From NCBI GenBank assembly GCA_947631085.1, contig CANRJY010000015.1, positions 1 through 49,846 on the forward strand: DNA of 49,846 nt, in the 5' to 3' direction. The notes beneath the pieces were generated by a model, which saw nothing but the letters and a program-made list of their open reading frames with translations, was not told where the DNA came from and ran no database searches. Positions 48,685 to 49,846 of this stretch are shown piece by piece. The position numbers were made by a program, and so were the translations under genes. The stretch comes from an uncultured Clostridia bacterium. Its GTDB lineage: Bacteria > Bacillota > Clostridia > UBA1381. Numbering within the stretch: the first letter of the stretch is position 1; each line of letters opens with the position of its first letter.

Positions 48685-49668
48685 TCAGCATTCCTTATCC
48701 CATAATTCCTGATAAAATCCGAGATAATCGGTATTATTCCGCTTCACGCAGTCGATCGCCGTGCGCGGATGCACGTTTAATATTCCCGTTAAAAGATACG
48801 GAATATCGTAACCCCAAACAAGTCCCTCAGCCTTCAGCTTCAGCATTTCATCCTGAACAAACTTCAACACCGGCGCAAGCTTATACTTGGGATTTTTCAA
48901 AAATCCGAGAAGCGATTCCATAGAGCAGTTGCCCGCGCCTCTGCCCATACCGAGCATTGTTGCGTCCAGCATGCTAACTCCGTTTGTTGTCGCCTCGATC
49001 GTGTTGGCAAATGCCATTTGCTGATTGTTGTGCGCGTGCATGCCTATCGTCTTGTCGTACTTTGCCCCGATTTCGGTGTATATCTCGGCAAGCTCGCGTA
49101 TTTGCTCCGGATACATTGAACCATAGCTGTCAACGATATAAATCATGTCCACAGCCGCGCTCTGACCCAAAAGCTCAAGCGCCTGGCGTATATCCTTATC
49201 GCTCGAGGTTGAAATAGCCATAATATTTACGCTTGTTTCATAGCCCTTCGCCTTGCAGTATTCCGCCATGTCGATCGCCGCCGGAATTGTGTTGATATAC
49301 GTCGCCACACGAACCAAATCGATCACGCTGTCTTTTTTGTCGATGATATCCTGCTCAAAATCCGTTCTTCCCACGTCAGCCATAACAGAAATTTTAAGCT
49401 TTGTGTTATTGTCGCCGACAATGGAGCGAATGGACTCCTCGTCACAGAATTTCCATTTTCCGAACTTGTCCACATCAAAAAGCTCTTTTGAAGCCTTGTA
49501 GCCAAATTCCATATAATCTACTCCCGCTTTTACGTTCGTGTTATAAAGCTTTTTTACAAACTCATCAGTGAAGTAAAAGCTGTTTACCAGTCCGCCGTCG
49601 CGGACAGTTGCGTCCAAGACCTTGATATCGGGTCTATAGGACAATAATGTACCATGCTGCGGTGCCAT
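48685..49668 (-). CDS. DRE-TIM aldolase/HMGL-like enzyme
   Basis: A 327-residue TIM-barrel metalloenzyme. KVLDATVRDGGLVNSFYF holds the DxxRDG catalytic motif (R and D near 21-23). IGMHAHNNQQMAFANTIEA supplies the metal His pair, followed by VSMLDATMLGMGRGAGN. This is the HMG-CoA lyase/4-hydroxy-2-oxovalerate aldolase group. There is no partner acetaldehyde dehydrogenase, so a specific pathway cannot be named; related genes occur in some surface-polysaccharide clusters. The ATG follows AGGAGGGAAAAAATA, and the promoter lies at 49726-49754. Length is within the family range. Confidence 0.85.
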   Translation of the reverse strand: MAPQHGTLLSYRPDIKVLDATVRDGGLVNSFYFTDEFVKKLYNTNVKAGVDYMEFGYKASKELFDVDKFGKWKFCDEESIRSIVGDNNTKLKISVMADVGRTDFEQDIIDKKDSVIDLVRVATYINTIPAAIDMAEYCKAKGYETSVNIMAISTSSDKDIRQALELLGQSAAVDMIYIVDSYGSMYPEQIRELAEIYTEIGAKYDKTIGMHAHNNQQMAFANTIEATTNGVSMLDATMLGMGRGAGNCSMESLLGFLKNPKYKLAPVLKFVQDEMLKLKAEGLVWGYDIPYLLTGILNVHPRTAIDCVKRNNTDYLGFYQELWDKEC

Positions 49669-49725
49669 TATTTTTTCCCTCCTACCGTACTACATTATTT
49701 TCCGTCCCATTCGGAAAACATACTT

Positions 49726-49754
49726 ATTTTATCAGATTGTTAAAGAAAAGTCAA
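49726..49754 (-). promoter_or_regulatory. Promoter of the aldolase-like gene
   Basis: On the minus strand TTGACT (49754-49749), 17-nt spacer, TAAAAT (49731-49726). A TTTTCCG/CGGAAAA hairpin (49700-49717) lies in the leader. Confidence 0.7.
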
Positions 49755-49846
49755 TCCCTGATAACTAATTTATCACGTCAATCTAAATTTGAAATAAAAT
49801 AGTAACACAAACAATCCAAAAACATGATATACTTAATAAGGGTGAC

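Overview
The window reads as a chromosomal piece of an anaerobic Bacillota of class Clostridia. Supporting signs are the low-GC Gram-positive style of the promoters (TTGACA-17 nt-TATAAT) and strong GGAGG ribosome sites, the gene blocks rpmH-rnpA-yidD-yidC-jag, mltG-trmR-trhP and trmN-rsmI, a SigB/SigF-type sigma factor, S-layer homology domains, and very large secreted plant-polysaccharide enzymes. I cannot name the genus.

Layout. 1-2789: the end of a mobile element, with an AT-rich non-coding flank, a 50-codon TnpW-like gene and a large serine recombinase stopping next to the initiator tRNA-fMet gene (2844-2920, minus). 3069-7152: a GtrA-like membrane protein, comM, then an ECF sigma factor with an overlapping membrane anti-sigma-like partner. 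7242-12179 (minus): a 1645-residue secreted GH30 + GH43 enzyme. 12391-19713 (plus): a membrane protein, SigB-like factor, pyrE, SLH protein and a membrane GT-like protein, then the ribosomal protein L34/RNase P/YidC/Jag block without dnaA beside it. 19829-24126 (plus): a tight operon of glycosyltransferase, thioredoxin reductase-like, membrane-anchored PstS-like and amidohydrolase genes. 24170-28749 (minus): small proteins and the mreB-fabZ-trmN-rsmI operon, plus a separate amidohydrolase. 28862-32839 (minus): a giant SGNH/CE12-like esterase. 33016-36383 (minus): trhP, trmR and mltG, the tRNA U34 hydroxylation/methylation genes and the cell-wall lytic transglycosylase. 36591-38324: phosphohexomutase. 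39351-41489: an abundant-looking secreted jelly-roll protein. 41632-49668: a lipoprotein, a SWIM/SNF2 helicase, membrane proteins, RidA and a DRE-TIM aldolase-like enzyme.

The most interesting content lies in the gaps between genes. Four short loci (A 5118-5427, B 34282-34579, C 38343-38703, D 38746-39071) share one architecture although their sequences differ: two convergent, near-consensus sigma-A promoters, all with 17-nt spacers; a 23-32 codon ORF for a single hydrophobic helix; a stop codon lying in a 12-13 bp hairpin that is the terminator of the opposing RNA; and mutually complementary ends carrying a shared CGGTT core, so the peptide mRNA can close 5' to 3' and the antisense RNA begins with nearly the same sequence as the mRNA leader. 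In A, B and C the antisense promoter starts 4-19 nt after the stop codon of a housekeeping gene (comM, trmR, pgcA). This fits a family of type I toxin-antitoxin-like (or small-membrane-peptide/antisense RNA) units. I do not recognise it as a named family; the toxin role is inferred.

The secreted enzymes (GH30/GH43, CE12-like, jelly-roll protein) share a small C-terminal-type accessory module and point to growth on pectin or arabinogalactan side chains. Two further oddities are a probable 1-nt frameshift at the start of trmN and a hairpin that would hide the ribosome site of a Cys/Asn-rich small protein.
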